Assembly (NCBI GenBank): GCA_029204225.1
Contig: CM055097.1
Coordinates: forward strand, 45,496,050 to 45,560,049
DNA: 64,000 nt
Source: Diphasiastrum complanatum
Taxonomy: Eukaryota; Streptophyta; Lycopodiopsida; Lycopodiales; Lycopodiaceae
Reading direction: 5' to 3'
Part shown: piece by piece, positions 12,976 through 23,400 of the stretch
Numbering within the stretch: the stretch's first letter is position 1
Layout: every line of letters starts with the position of its first letter
Made by a program: the position numbers and the translations under genes
The notes under the pieces: model-generated
Told to the model about the DNA's origin: nothing
Databases searched by the model: none
Seen by the model: only the letters and a program-made list of their open reading frames with translations

Positions 12976-12976
<1 letters not shown>
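11555..12976 (-). repeat. Large inverted repeat, right arm
   Basis: Reverse-complement partner of 8282-9793. The arms share the outer GTCTATG block, although alignment of the outermost 25 bases is poor. The minus-strand frame at 12716-12898 repeats the exon-like segment of the left arm. An (AC)n microsatellite begins directly at the outer end. Confidence 0.85.

Positions 12977-13033
<57 letters not shown>
12977..13033. repeat. (AC)n microsatellite
   Basis: About 28 AC units, uninterrupted. It sits exactly between the outer end of the inverted repeat and the presumed start of the Copia-1 LTR. Confidence 0.95.
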
Positions 13034-13034
<1 letters not shown>

Positions 13035-13035
<1 letters not shown>

Positions 13036-13526
13036 GTAAAAGTGCCACAAAGATCAAACGACCAAAAGCCTTCTTCTAGTAGCTCACTCCTCAGAGTTAG
13101 TGATCATTTAGAGAGAGTAAAGAGTATTTTGAAAGATAACATTCATTAGCTTCTGTAAGTAGGATCACGTACTTCGTGCGATTGTTCTGTGATTTGTCGT
13201 TGTTACTACAATGCCCTTTTATACAAAAGCGCTATTTTTTCAGTTGTATTCATGTTGAATGTTTGAATGCCTCTCACTCTTTCTCTCTATTATCAGAACT
13301 TATTTGTCAGAAACAGAGAAAAACACGGCTATCTTAGATGCCTAAATTGTTCGCATTCTCCATGGTTGTCTACGACACCTACTCCGACATCTAAACAAAT
13401 CAGAACTACTTTGCATTTTAGTGTCTAAACTAATCCAAGATCCTTTTTCGTTATTGTTTTTCTTTGGTGGGATGATGGCCTCTATTTCGCTGCGGCTTGT
13501 GAACATCCATCCAAGTCCCATCATAG
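13035..13526 (+). repeat. Copia-1 5' LTR (approximate limits)
   Basis: The stretch starts with TG just after the (AC)n tract and ends directly before a degenerate primer-binding site. It shares ordered blocks with the 5' LTR of Copia-5 (reverse complement of 50875-51666): CTCCTCAGAGTT.GTGATCAT, a short GA-rich run, and AGTAGGATCACGT.CTT. The start is inferred and no 3' partner LTR is present. Confidence 0.55.
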
Positions 13527-13538
13527 TGGTATCTTAGC
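13527..13538 (+). promoter_or_regulatory. Copia-1 primer-binding site (degenerate)
   Basis: TGGTATCTTAGC differs at two bases from TGGTATCAGAGC, the usual plant copia site complementary to the 3' end of initiator methionine tRNA. It lies about 106 bases before the gag start. Confidence 0.6.
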
Positions 13539-13644
13539 ACACGATTTTTGGATGCACTAAGAGTCTTGAGATAAAGAGCCTCATAAGTTCATATTTTAGA
13601 GCTAATTTTTATATTTGATTTGTAATCTTTGTTCATCAATCATC

Positions 13645-14680
13645 ATGGAAGGCTCAACCTCAGAGATCCGCTTGATCAACAAGTTCAACGGAGACGATTT
13701 CCACATGTGAAGATTCAAGATGAGGATGATCTTGATGCTATGGGAATATGTCAATGGTTATACAACCAAACCGGCAAAACCTGAAATGCTACCATCATGG
13801 GAAGCAAAGGATGGCAAAGCTCTTGCCATCATATCCTTGAACTTGAAAGACACTCAGATAGCTCATGTATCAAACTGTACTACTTCAAAAGAAGCATGGG
13901 ACACTTTGACAAGCATTTATGAATTGTCAGATGTTTCGACTCATCTCTTCTTGAGAGAGGTCCTAACTCAAAAAATGAACGAAGGAACCTTAGTTCGTGA
14001 TCATCTGAATGAGTTCAATCAGTTGCTGAATCAACTTGCTGCTACAAGTTCGCCTATTTCAGAAGAGGACTATACGATGTCTCCTCTAGCCAGTCTTCCA
14101 TCAGGTACGACAATCTGGTGTTGCTTCTAAGCAATACTCATGCATTGTCTCTACAAAAGCTGACAACAAGCTTATTACAGGAAGAAGTACAGAGAAAGAG
14201 CTTATCTACAATGAGTACAAAGTCAATGGCCCTGTATTCCAATAAGCAACGTTCCAAGAAGAAGAACTTCAAGGACAAGAAGACGAAAGCGGAGTAGCCA
14301 GATTCAACGCAATCACAACAACCACAGAACAATCGACAACAATAACTTGCCAAGACTAAACTCTTCTACAGATACTGCAAGAGAGCTAACCATGACATCA
14401 AGGACTTTCGGATCCTCAAACACAATGAAACGAGGAAGAAGATGCAACAGCACCAAGAAGGAGCCTCTGACTCTATCAAAAATTCCCAAGAAGATCAAAA
14501 GATGTTGATGGTACAAGATGAACCCATTAGAGATGACATGGATTGGTATCTCGATTCTGGTGCTTCTCAGCATATGACACCATGTAAATTCTTATTCGAA
14601 GGTCTCAGACCAGCACATTCAAAGTATGTTTACTTCGGTGACTCAAGTGCACTACAAATTGGAGGCAAATATCAATATGC
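13645..14680 (+). pseudogene. Copia-1 gag and first protease motif (Copia-5 type), broken
   Basis: The gag region begins at the ATG near 13645 with EIRLINKFNGDDFHM, almost the same as Copia-5 gag. A TGG-to-TGA change then stops it at the conserved tryptophan. The UBN2-type gag domain continues in frame at 13720-14130 (KDGKALAIISLNLKDTQIAH, KEAWDTLTSIYE), then frame breaks follow. A zinc-knuckle remnant lies near 14360-14400 (RYCKRANHDIKD). The retropepsin motif WYLDSGASQHMTPC is at about 14546-14587. Similarity to Copia-5 stops near 14680. Confidence 0.8.
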
Positions 14681-16200
14681 CATACTACAAGCAAAGAACA
14701 ACATCAAAGGACAGACGAATCATGAGGCAATGTAGCTACAGAAGCACCATAGCCAATTCAAGAGGCAGATCAGTATGCATTCATGACAAACCATCAAGAA
14801 GCATCCAATGACAGATCCTAGCTTCTAGATTCCGAAGCTACACAGCATATGACCAGCCATATTGGTTGTCTCAAGTTTACAATACCAAACGATATGTTCA
14901 TCTTGGTGACAATAGCACACAAGTTATTAAAGGTGAAAGTATAGCAAGATTGAGCTTTGCCAATGATCAATGTAAGCTACTTTCAACAAATTTGCTATCC
15001 GTTAGTAGAATTACAGATCTAGGACATAAAATAGAGTTCAGATGTGATCATTTTAAAGTAGTCGATAGGACATGCAAAATTTTGGCACTCGAAAAGAGGC
15101 ATAGATACTTGTATAGATTAAGTCATTGCTTTTTTGCCTTTAGTCAGGCTCTTAGTACTTCTATTCAAATCAATAAAAGTTTACTTTGGCATTATAGACT
15201 TAGTCATTTGAATCATGCTTCTGTACAACAAATGTCTAAGCAATTCATTGATCTTGATCTCGACTATCATGATAGAAAAGTCGAATTACTTATCTATCAA
15301 GACTGTCTAGTCGGTAAACAGGCCAGGAAACCATTTAGATCAAGCCATCAGCATACTACTAGAGGATTGCTAAATGTTGTACATACATATATTTGTGGCC
15401 CAATGCAAAATCCTTCACTGAAGGATGCAAAGTATTTTATAACTTTTATTGATGAATTTTCCAGAAGGACCACGGTTTATTTTATCAAGAAGACATCAGA
15501 AGCTTTCAATTGCTTTAGAATCTTCAAGGAGCGTGCAGAGAAAGAGACTGGTAAGACAATCAAAGCCCTCAAGTCCGACGATGGTGGAGATACATCACTA
15601 CCAAATTCAAGGAATATTGCCAGAGCCAAGGCATTGAACAGTAGTTTATCACTCCTTATTTGCCTCAGTCGAATGGCTTAGCCGAGAGGAAGAACTGTAC
15701 CCTTGTCAAGTCAGCCAAATCCATGTTGGCACATGTATTTTTGTCAGAGAGCTTTTAGGCTGAAGCTGTCTCCACTGTAGCTTACATCCAGAACAAATGT
15801 TTGACAAAGGCCCTCTCAAGAACCTTCGAGTATTCGGATTCATCGCCTATGCGTAGATCCTGAAGGAGACAAGGAAGAAATCTGACTTCCAAGGTCTCAA
15901 GACCATCCTTATTGGATACACTTCATCTGACAACACCTACAAGTTGTACGACCCCGATACCCAGCAGACTTTGTTCAGCATGGATACAGTCTTTATCGAG
16001 GATCAGTTCATTGACTTCAAAGGCAAGGATAAAGGGCCAAGTGAACCTTCTACACCTGCCATCGACACGACAATCAAAGCCTCTGGCTCAAGCGTACCCA
16101 TAGTCAAGTACTTGACAGCGAGTCAGACAAAGAAGTTCTTAATACTCAGCAACGACAAATCCAAGCGACATTAGCTCATCCAAGAAGATCAAGCCGAGTG
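14681..16200 (+). pseudogene. Copia-1 second protease, pre-integrase and integrase (Copia-2 type), broken
   Basis: From ILQAKNN near 14686 the sequence follows the Copia-2 family instead. It re-enters the gag/protease linker and shows a second, decayed protease motif (LLDSEATQHMTS, reading through stops, about 14823-14860). The open frame 14866-15681 has the GAG-pre-integrase segment (SLLWHYRLSHLNHAS, then CLVGKQARKPF) and the integrase start (FITFIDEFSRRT; KALKSDDGGD). The Q-S-N-G-L-A-E-R-K-N segment is frameshifted near 15660-15700. The TLIGYTSSDNTYKL-like tail region lies near 15910-15955. Many stops are present. Confidence 0.78.
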
Positions 16201-16239
16201 CGCACACAACTACAAGGTATACTCCTGAGTTTTTCTGTC

Positions 16240-17370
16240 TTTCAGTGCAGGAATCGACATCTGTCGAAGAGGCACTTAGCCTACCAGACTCCAATCTCTA
16301 GAGGAAAGTGATGGACAAAGAGTATTCCTCTCTAATCAAGAACCAGACATGGTCAGTAGTCGAAGCTCCTTCTGGCTGCAATCTTATTGACTGCAAATGG
16401 GTCTTTAAGATCAAGTAAAATGCCAATGGAACAATTGATTGAGGGAATACATGACTAGTAGCATAATAATTTGTTCAGATCCCCAACATCGACTACAATG
16501 AGACTTTCAGTCTAGTATTCAAACATTCATCGATTTGAGATCTCCTATCATACATTGCAATAGCCGACCTCGAAGTACATCAGCTCGATGTACAGACAAC
16601 TTATCTGAATGGAGTCATCTAAGAAGACATCTACATGCTACCACCTGAAGGATACATTCACAAAGGTATGAAGCATCATGTCTGTAAACTCCATAAGGCA
16701 CTTTATGGCTTGAGCCAGAGCTTGGTTTTAGATGATCAACACATTCCTCATCCAACACGATTTTGAACCAAGCACTGCCAATTCAAATGTATACTTCAAG
16801 TTAGTGCAACAATCCTTTATAATTATCACCTTGTATGTTGATAATACATTGCTTTTTAGCAACCATACCAATCTGGTAAAGGATGCTAAACAGATGTTGT
16901 TTTCTGAGTTCGACATGACCGATCTGGGCGAAGCTCACTTCTGTCTAGGCATTCAAATCCACAGAGACACGAGATGGGTGATCTATATTACTCAACAAAT
17001 GTATCTTCAAAATGTTCTTATTAGATATAATCTGATTAATTGTAAGTCAGCTCACCCACCAATGGATTCAAGCCTACGATTGTCGGAGGACCAATGTTCT
17101 CAGACCAAGCATGAAGAGGAGCAAATGAGAGAGTATTCTTATCGATTGATACTTGGATCCCTCATGTATGGTCTGCACAAGGCTTGATATCTCTTTTGTA
17201 GTTAGGTGACTCAGCCAATTCATGGCTAATCCTAGCATCACCCATTGGAAGGCTCTCATAAGAGTCATGAGGTATATTCGAGCTACTATGGACCAATGCA
17301 TCTGCTATGGAGAAGTCGATAACGCCAATCTTCATCAGCTAAGTGGATAGTCAGATGCAAGTTGAGGAGT
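16240..17370 (+). pseudogene. Copia-1 reverse transcriptase and start of RNase H, broken
   Basis: Copia RT motifs in order: KNQTWSVVEAPSGC, DCKWVFKIK, NIDYNETFSLVFKHSSI, VHQLDVQTTYLNG, KLHKALYGL, then the open frame 16732-17187 with LYVDNTLLFSNH (YVDN in place of the catalytic YVDD) and DLGEAHFCLGIQIHRD. It ends in an RNase H start (RYIRATMDQ, SGxSDAS) at about 17365. Several in-frame stops are present, and the YVDD change alone would abolish activity. Confidence 0.8.
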
Positions 17371-17967
17371 TAATACTCCTGCAGGTATAAAACTCATTGA
17401 CACCAAGTGGATCTTCAAACAAAAGCTCAAGCCAGATGGATCTATAAAATGGAAAGCTCGTTTAGTGGTTAAAGGATATGAACAAGTTTATGGAATAGAT
17501 TACATTGACACCTTCAGTCTAGTGGTAAAACATCAATCTATTTGCACCTTGTTGGCTATAGTTGCTATAGAGGGTCTGGACATTCATCAGATGGATGTCC
17601 AGATGGCATTCCTTCATGGATACATACAAGAAGAAATTTTCATTTATCAACTAGAAGGTTACATCCTTGAAGGCCCAAGAGCATTGGTATGTAAATTGTA
17701 GAAGGCACTTTATGGCCTCAAGCAAGCTCCTAGGGCCTCGTATGAATGAATCAATCACTTCTTGTTGCAGCACGATTTTACTTCATCCTCTGCAAACTCA
17801 AATGTGTACCTCAAGAACAAAGGCTCAAGCTATGTGATAATAGCCTTATATGTCAATGATTCTTTAATCATCAGCAATTCAACTCAGTTATTGCACAAGA
17901 CAAAGTCTATACTGTCACAAGAATTTGAAATGAGTGATTTAGAGCTAGTTCATTACCTACTTGGATC
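17371..17967 (+). pseudogene. Extra copia RT fragment, Copia-5 family
   Basis: This fragment restarts RT after the Copia-1 RNase H region: LIDTKWIFKQKLKPDGSI, KARLVVKGYEQVYGIDY, IHQMDVQMAFLHGYIQEEI, KALYGLKQAP and YVNDSLIISNS (YVND in place of YVDD). It is close to Copia-5 RT (47419-48619 minus). It ends abruptly after VHYLLG at 17967, where minus-strand Copia-3 begins. It is therefore a separate insertion fragment or a recombination product. Confidence 0.8.
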
Positions 17968-19393
17968 ACCATCATTCGAAACTTTACAAACTTGCTCCAT
18001 AGGGATGTCAATCCCTTTACAATCTTTCATGCCAAACCTTTCAAGAATGCAAGTAGCATACTTTGATTGACTTATGAAAGTGAAATTACTATCTCTAGAA
18101 ATTTCTATTCCAAGTATGAACTTAAGAAGTCCGAGATCTACCATCTTGAATTCACTAGACAATGCAACTTTAACTTTTCTTATGCCTTCACCATCATTTC
18201 CTGTCAATATGATATCATCAACATAAAGAACTAAAATGATGATCTTACCATCATTACACTTGATGTACAAAGAAGGTTCATAAGAACTAATCACAAAGCC
18301 AATTGAGTAGAGAAAATCATGCAACCTAGAGTACCAAGCTCTAGGTGCTTGCTTCAAGCCATATAGGCTCTTCTTCAAATGGCAAACCTTGTCCTCCTCA
18401 CCATCCTCGATGAATATTTCCTCCTCCAAGTGGCCATTCAAAAATGAATTGGTCACATCCATTTGATAGAGATTCCACTTGAACATAGTAGTAATACAAA
18501 TGATTAATCTAAAAGTTGCAAGCTTTGCTACATGTGCAAATGTTTCTTCATAATCTATGCTTTAGTTTGAAGAAACCCCTTAGCAACAAGTCTAGCTTTG
18601 TACTTACTTATAGATCCATCTTGATTGTACTTTAATCTATAGATCCACTTACATGCAAGAAAAGATATACTCCTTATATCTTTTCTTCCCATGTGGAAGG
18701 TATACAGGATTCCAAGTTTGATTATCTATCAAAGCATTGCATCTCTCCAAACATGTGATCTACTAGCATTTTCATAACATGATGGCTCTTCAAGCATTGT
18801 GGTTAGAAAAGAGTAAGAGGGAGAAGGGGTTATGTCTTAGGCTTTGCTTTCCTTTCTCAAAGTATATGAGCCTTGAAGGCTCACCCTTGTTTCTTGTGGA
18901 TCTCCTCGGCCCCTTTGGTTCTTGAGCTTGATCTTCCAAAAAATCATTTTCAAGAAGCTCCTCGGGTTTTGGCAGATCTTCAACACATTGAGGATTAGAG
19001 GCATTTGAAAACATCCTAGAACTCTAAGATTCATCAAATAAGACATCCTTGCTAACTTTTACCTTCCTTGAAATAGGATCAAATATCCTATATCCTTTGC
19101 TATTTTTACTATAGCCTACAAATATTCCTTTGAAGGAAGTTGCATCTTCTGTCCTTCTAGTTCCCAAAGGAATGTGGACATAACATACATCCAAATACTT
19201 TAAAGTCTTTTACATTGGGCTTATTGCCAAACAAAGCTTGATATGGTGAGATCCCACCAATAGCACTAGTAGGAAGCCTATTACATAAAAAGTTAGCACA
19301 AGTTATGGCCTCTCCCCAAAATGAGATGGGTAGAGATGCATCAAGCCTCAAGGACTTTGCAGATTCACATAGGCTCCTTTTTTTCCTCTTGGT
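17968..19393 (-). pseudogene. Copia-3 integrase and reverse transcriptase fragment
   Basis: Reading down from 19393, the minus strand shows integrase (KRSLCESAKSLRLDA, SFWGEAITCANFLCNRLP, NVKDFKVFGC). It continues through a linker rich in Glu and Pro (RRSTRNKGEPSRLIY, 18790-19014) to RT at 17953-18486: QMDVTNSFLNGHLEEEIFI, KKSLYGLKQAPRAWYSRL, LYVDDIILTGND and LKFILGIEISRDS. The YVDD motif is intact, but frames are broken between 18490 and 18790. The upstream integrase catalytic core is missing because Copia-2 begins at 19394. The Copia-3 gag start lies on the far side of Copia-2 (22681-23400). Confidence 0.82.
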
Positions 19394-20167
19394 TGTTGGA
19401 TTTATCTCCTTTACTCTCCTAAATCCTATGTTAATCTGCTCCATTCATGCTGTTGGATTTTTACTCATGTTGTCGCACAGTTTGCATATTTACATGTAGA
19501 ATAAGACAAACGAATAAAATGCGACTGTCTGCATAAATACAAGTGAATTTCCACAGGCGAGAAAGGCGACACTGCCCTCTAAATGCCAAAGGTGCCCTTC
19601 ACGATTTAAGGTACTTTGTAAATCAAATCTTAAGGCATTTGTTAAAGTGTGGCATTTTTTTCGCATCTTCATCCACATTCACTTTAGCGGAGGCTGATGT
19701 CACGGCCTTCTCAAACTCATCCCATGCAACTGAGCAAACAGATTGACAACGACAACAACCACCCACGATCTTCCACAGACAGCACATCCACTTTGTACTT
19801 TTTTCATCTGCACACCTGTAACATTATGTATATATATTGGATACCATCTACGTATTCAGTGTGTGTGAAAAATATAGCAAGCATCAGAAGCTTATCAGAG
19901 ATAGACAAAGTAGATGCTTTCACACATCGATTCTTTGTATTGTCAGTAATAGGTTTATTCTTTTTGTTTACAGATTGGATTAGCTTTGTGAAGCATGCGG
20001 TTTTGTTTGCTATTGTCTTGTGCTCACCTGCATTATTGACCTGTACATTTTGCTATACTTAATTTGATACAGCTCTATTTCTTCTACCACTATAATATAT
20101 CTTTTTGTGTTCGTTTCTTTTCAAGCTATTTTTGTTTTTCACTCTCACACACCCTCTTTTTACAACA
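19394..20167 (+). repeat. Copia-2 5' LTR
   Basis: Begins TGTTGGATTTATCTCC and ends ...CAACA directly before the primer-binding site. The first 60-odd bases (TTTACTCTCCTAAATCCTAT and onward) recur after the polypurine tract at 22603. The body is T-rich, as expected for a promoter and terminator-bearing LTR. Confidence 0.8.
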
Positions 20168-20179
20168 TGGTATCAGAGC
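20168..20179 (+). promoter_or_regulatory. Copia-2 primer-binding site
   Basis: TGGTATCAGAGC is an exact match to the initiator methionine tRNA site used by plant copia elements. It abuts the LTR end. Confidence 0.9.
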
Positions 20180-20322
20180 TATTTTCGGAGCCTGATAAGC
20201 TTCCACAGTAACAAGACTCTACTAGCCGATAGAGTAATCGTCTTCTTGTTCTGTAATTTCGCACCCAATTTTCAAACTTAAGTCACTAATAGTTTTTCAC
20301 ATCACCTAGACTAATCTTCCAC

Positions 20323-21130
20323 ATGGATTCTCAAGGGAAAGCCAGTCCTATTATGGACAAGCTTGATGAAGCCAATTACCATCTGTGAAAATTTAAGATG
20401 AAAATAGTGCTAATGGCTAAAGAATTGTATGACGTTGTTACAGGTGCAGAAGGGAAACCCAAAGTAGACAACGCAGCAATGGCCAGATGGAAGCCGAAGG
20501 ATGGAAAGGCTTTCGCGCTGATCATTCTCAACATTTTGGATACCCAGATCGGCCATGTATCTAAGGCCCAAACATCAAAAGAAGTCTGGGACATCTTGAG
20601 CACACTATACGAAGTGTGAGATATAGCTTCCAAGCTACATCTCAGGAATAAATTTTACTCCCTCAAGATGGCGAATGGTGATTCCTTGCAAAATCACATC
20701 AACCAATTCAAGAACCTGCTGAAGCAAATGGCCACTGTCGGATTTGGCATAAACGATCAAGATGCAATGATGCAACTGCTTACAAGCTTGCCAAGCTCAT
20801 GCGACAGTTGGGTGATGATCATCACAACACATCCAGAACTGACTCTTTCGAGAGTCATTACAATGTTGTTGCAGGAAGACACGCAGAGGAATGAAGCCTC
20901 AAGTTCCTTAGCTGACTCTCACGCCTTGTACATCAACAAGAGCATGACTAAGTAGAAGAAGAAGAATGAAGCAATCAAAGCAAGACCAAAAACCAGCACA
21001 ACACAAGGAACAGTCGAATCTGCAGACGAGGAAGAAGCTGTTTTGCAGATACTACAAGCGAAACAACCACGAAATTCAAGACTTTCGGATATTACAAGCT
21101 AAGAACAACAGTAACGGGCAGTCGAATCAA
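20323..21130 (+). pseudogene. Copia-2 gag (broken)
   Basis: Starts at the ATG at 20323 (MDSQGKASPIMDKLDEANYH). The next conserved tryptophan codon is TGA. The UBN2-type gag domain follows (KDGKAFALIILNILDTQIGH, KEVWDILSTLYEV), with a CGA-to-TGA stop after EV. A second open stretch, 20668-20955, carries the gag helices (INQFKNLLKQMA). A CAG-to-TAG stop and a small deletion near 20950-20970 then shift the frame. The zinc knuckle near 21040-21075 has lost cysteines (CRYYKRNNHEIQDF). Confidence 0.82.
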
Positions 21131-22556
21131 GTGGCAAATGTAGCTATAGAAGCTCCACAGCCTATTCAAGAAGTGGATCATGATGCCTTCATGACCAGCC
21201 ATCAAGGAGCATCCAACGATAGTTCTTGGTTTCTGGATTCCGGTGCCAGTCAACATATGACCAGTCTCATTGGTTGTTTTGAGTCATATACACCCTACAG
21301 TACCAATAAATATGTTCACCTTGGCAACAATAGCACACAAGCTATTAAAGGTGAAGGTACTATAAGATTAAGCTTTGCAAATGATCATTCTAAGCTACTT
21401 TCTAAAGTCCTGTATGTACCAAATTTATCTACAAATATGCTCTTTGTAAGCAGAATCACAGATCTAGGAAATAGAGTAGAATTCGAATTTGATCAGTGCA
21501 AAGTAGTTGATAGGACAGGCAAGATCCTAGCACTCGAAAAGAGGCATGGATACTTGTATAGATTAAGTCATTGTTTTTCTGCCTCTAGTCAGGCACTCAA
21601 TACTTCTATTCATGCAAATAAAAGTTTACTTTGGCATTATAGACTTGGTCACTTGAATCATGCTGCTAAACAACAAATGTCTCGACATTCTATTGATCTT
21701 GATCTAGACTATCCTAGAGATAAAATCGAGTTACCTATCTGTCAAGACTGTCTAGTTGGTAAACAGACTAGGAAATCATTTAGATCAAGCCATTAGCATA
21801 CTGCTAGAGGATTCTTAGACATTGTACATTCAGACATTTGTGGCCAGATGAAAAAATCTTCGCTGAAGGATGCAAAGTATTTATAACTTTTATTGATAAA
21901 TTCTTCAAAAGAACTATGGTGTACTTTATCGAAAAAAAATCAAAAGCCTTTGCTTCAGAATTTTCAAGGAGCATGCATAAAAAGAGACTGGATGGATGAT
22001 CAAGGCCTTAAGGTCCGACAATGGTGGAAAATACATCTCTACTAAGTTTAAGGAGTACTGCCAAAGCCAAGGCATTGAGCAGCAATTTATCACTCCTTAC
22101 ACTCCTCAATCTAATGGCTTAGCCGAGAGGAAGAACTGTACCCTGGCTGAATCAGCCAAATGTATGTGAGCGCATGCATCGCTGCCCAAAAACTTATGGG
22201 CCGAAGCTGTCTCCACTGCAGCTTACATCCAGAACAGATGTTTGACCAAGGCCCTCTCAGACAAAACACCCCATGAGGTGTGGACAAGCTCTAAGCCCTC
22301 TATGAAAAACCTAAGAGTGTTTGGATGCATTGCCTGCACGCAGATCCCGAAAGACACAAAGAAAATTTGATTTCCAAGGTCTCAAGACCATCCTAATTGG
22401 ATATACTTCATCTGATAACACATACAAGCTGTTTGATCTTGATACCCAGCAAGTCTTGTACAGCCGAGATACAGTCTTTATCAAGGATCAGTTCGTCGAC
22501 ATCAAAGGCAAGGATATTGTTTTAGGAGAACCTTCATCAATTTTGTGCATTACTTA
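21131..22556 (+). pseudogene. Copia-2 protease, pre-integrase and integrase (broken)
   Basis: The frame 20966-21796 gives the retropepsin motif WFLDSGASQHMTS, KVLYVPNLSTNMLFVSRITD, and the pre-integrase segment LLWHYRLGHLNHA with CQDCLVGKQTRKSF. A CAG-to-TAG stop at 21795 begins the damage. The integrase core is traceable across frames ([43 protein letters not shown]) and the C-terminal part is open at 22321-22557. No RT follows. Confidence 0.82.
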
Positions 22557-22590
22557 GTCTGAAGATCAAGGCATTCACAGATCCAGATTA

Positions 22591-22680
22591 AGGGGGGGGG
22601 CTAAATTTATCTCCTTTACTCTCCTAAATCCTATGTTAATCTGCCTCCATTCATGCCACAGTCTGCATATTTACATGTTC
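22591..22680 (+). repeat. Copia-2 polypurine tract and truncated 3' LTR
   Basis: AGGGGGGGGG (22591-22600) is the polypurine tract, following SEDQGIHRSRLRG. About 80 bp of LTR follows (TTTATCTCCTTTACTCTCC...), matching the 5' LTR start, and ends near ACATGTTC at about 22677. The rest of the 3' LTR is missing. Confidence 0.75.
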
Positions 22681-23400
22681 TTTAGACAATGTAGGGCCAA
22701 TCTAGCGCTCTTCTTGTATTTGAGGTTCTTCTCAACTCCACAAACAATGTCATAGAGTTAATGGATCACAAATAGTGATTCCATCCTCACTTTCCAAATG
22801 GAATAGTCAAAGATTCTTGAATTTGAATGATCCTAAAGTAGACTTATGGTTCACAAAGAATCCCTATCAATCTAGTCCAAACTTGAATGATGGTAGAATA
22901 GATCTAGACAAAAATTCCTAGCAAACTCACACCAAAAATTGTTTCTAGCACCTTATTGCTTGATTTCCCTTCACACACTAAGATCTAAACAAATTAGCCT
23001 TAATGATGTGATCTAATGCTTCAAAATGAAATGCTTCAATGGCTCAAACCTCTATTTGATCATTAGCATTCAATGGATTGAACCTAGATCTAGACAACGC
23101 ACCAAAAATCATGAATTTTGGACTAGTATGCAAATTTTTGGACCAAAAACACTATAGAGACTTGATTTGAAGGTTGTTGTACGGTTTCACGCATGTGGAT
23201 AGTACAACTGCAGCCCAAAAATCGATCTAGACCAAAAAGATTGAAGTTATCAATCTCCTAGAGCTCGCCCACTCAAATATAATTCAAAAACAACATTATG
23301 TCAATGATTTTCACAAGTTTTATGGATTATTACATCACTCTTGTACTTGGCTTTGATACCATGTTGATTTTCTAAAAAAGAGACAATGATTGATTGAATT
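22681..23400 (-). pseudogene. Copia-3 gag start, leader, primer site and LTR stub
   Basis: On the minus strand 22681-22800 shows the copia gag start (YSIWKVRMESLFVIH, LYDIV), like the Copia-6 gag start. Above it is a leader of about 550 bases. The primer site TGGTATCAAAGCC (reverse complement of 23349-23361) follows, then about 39 bases of LTR (23362-23400) cut by the Gypsy-1 LTR. This is the 5' end of the element whose pol lies at 17968-19393. Confidence 0.7.

Larger units (their letters stand above)
19394..22680 (+). mobile_element. Copia-2: LTR element lacking RT and RNase H
   Basis: The order is 5' LTR (19394-20167), primer site, gag, protease, integrase, polypurine tract, then about 80 bp of 3' LTR. 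The integrase C-terminal part runs directly into a short tail and the polypurine tract at 22591, so reverse transcriptase and RNase H are deleted. The element could only move with helper enzymes. It lies inside Copia-3, whose two halves (minus strand) abut both ends. Gag and pol carry several stops. Confidence 0.8.
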
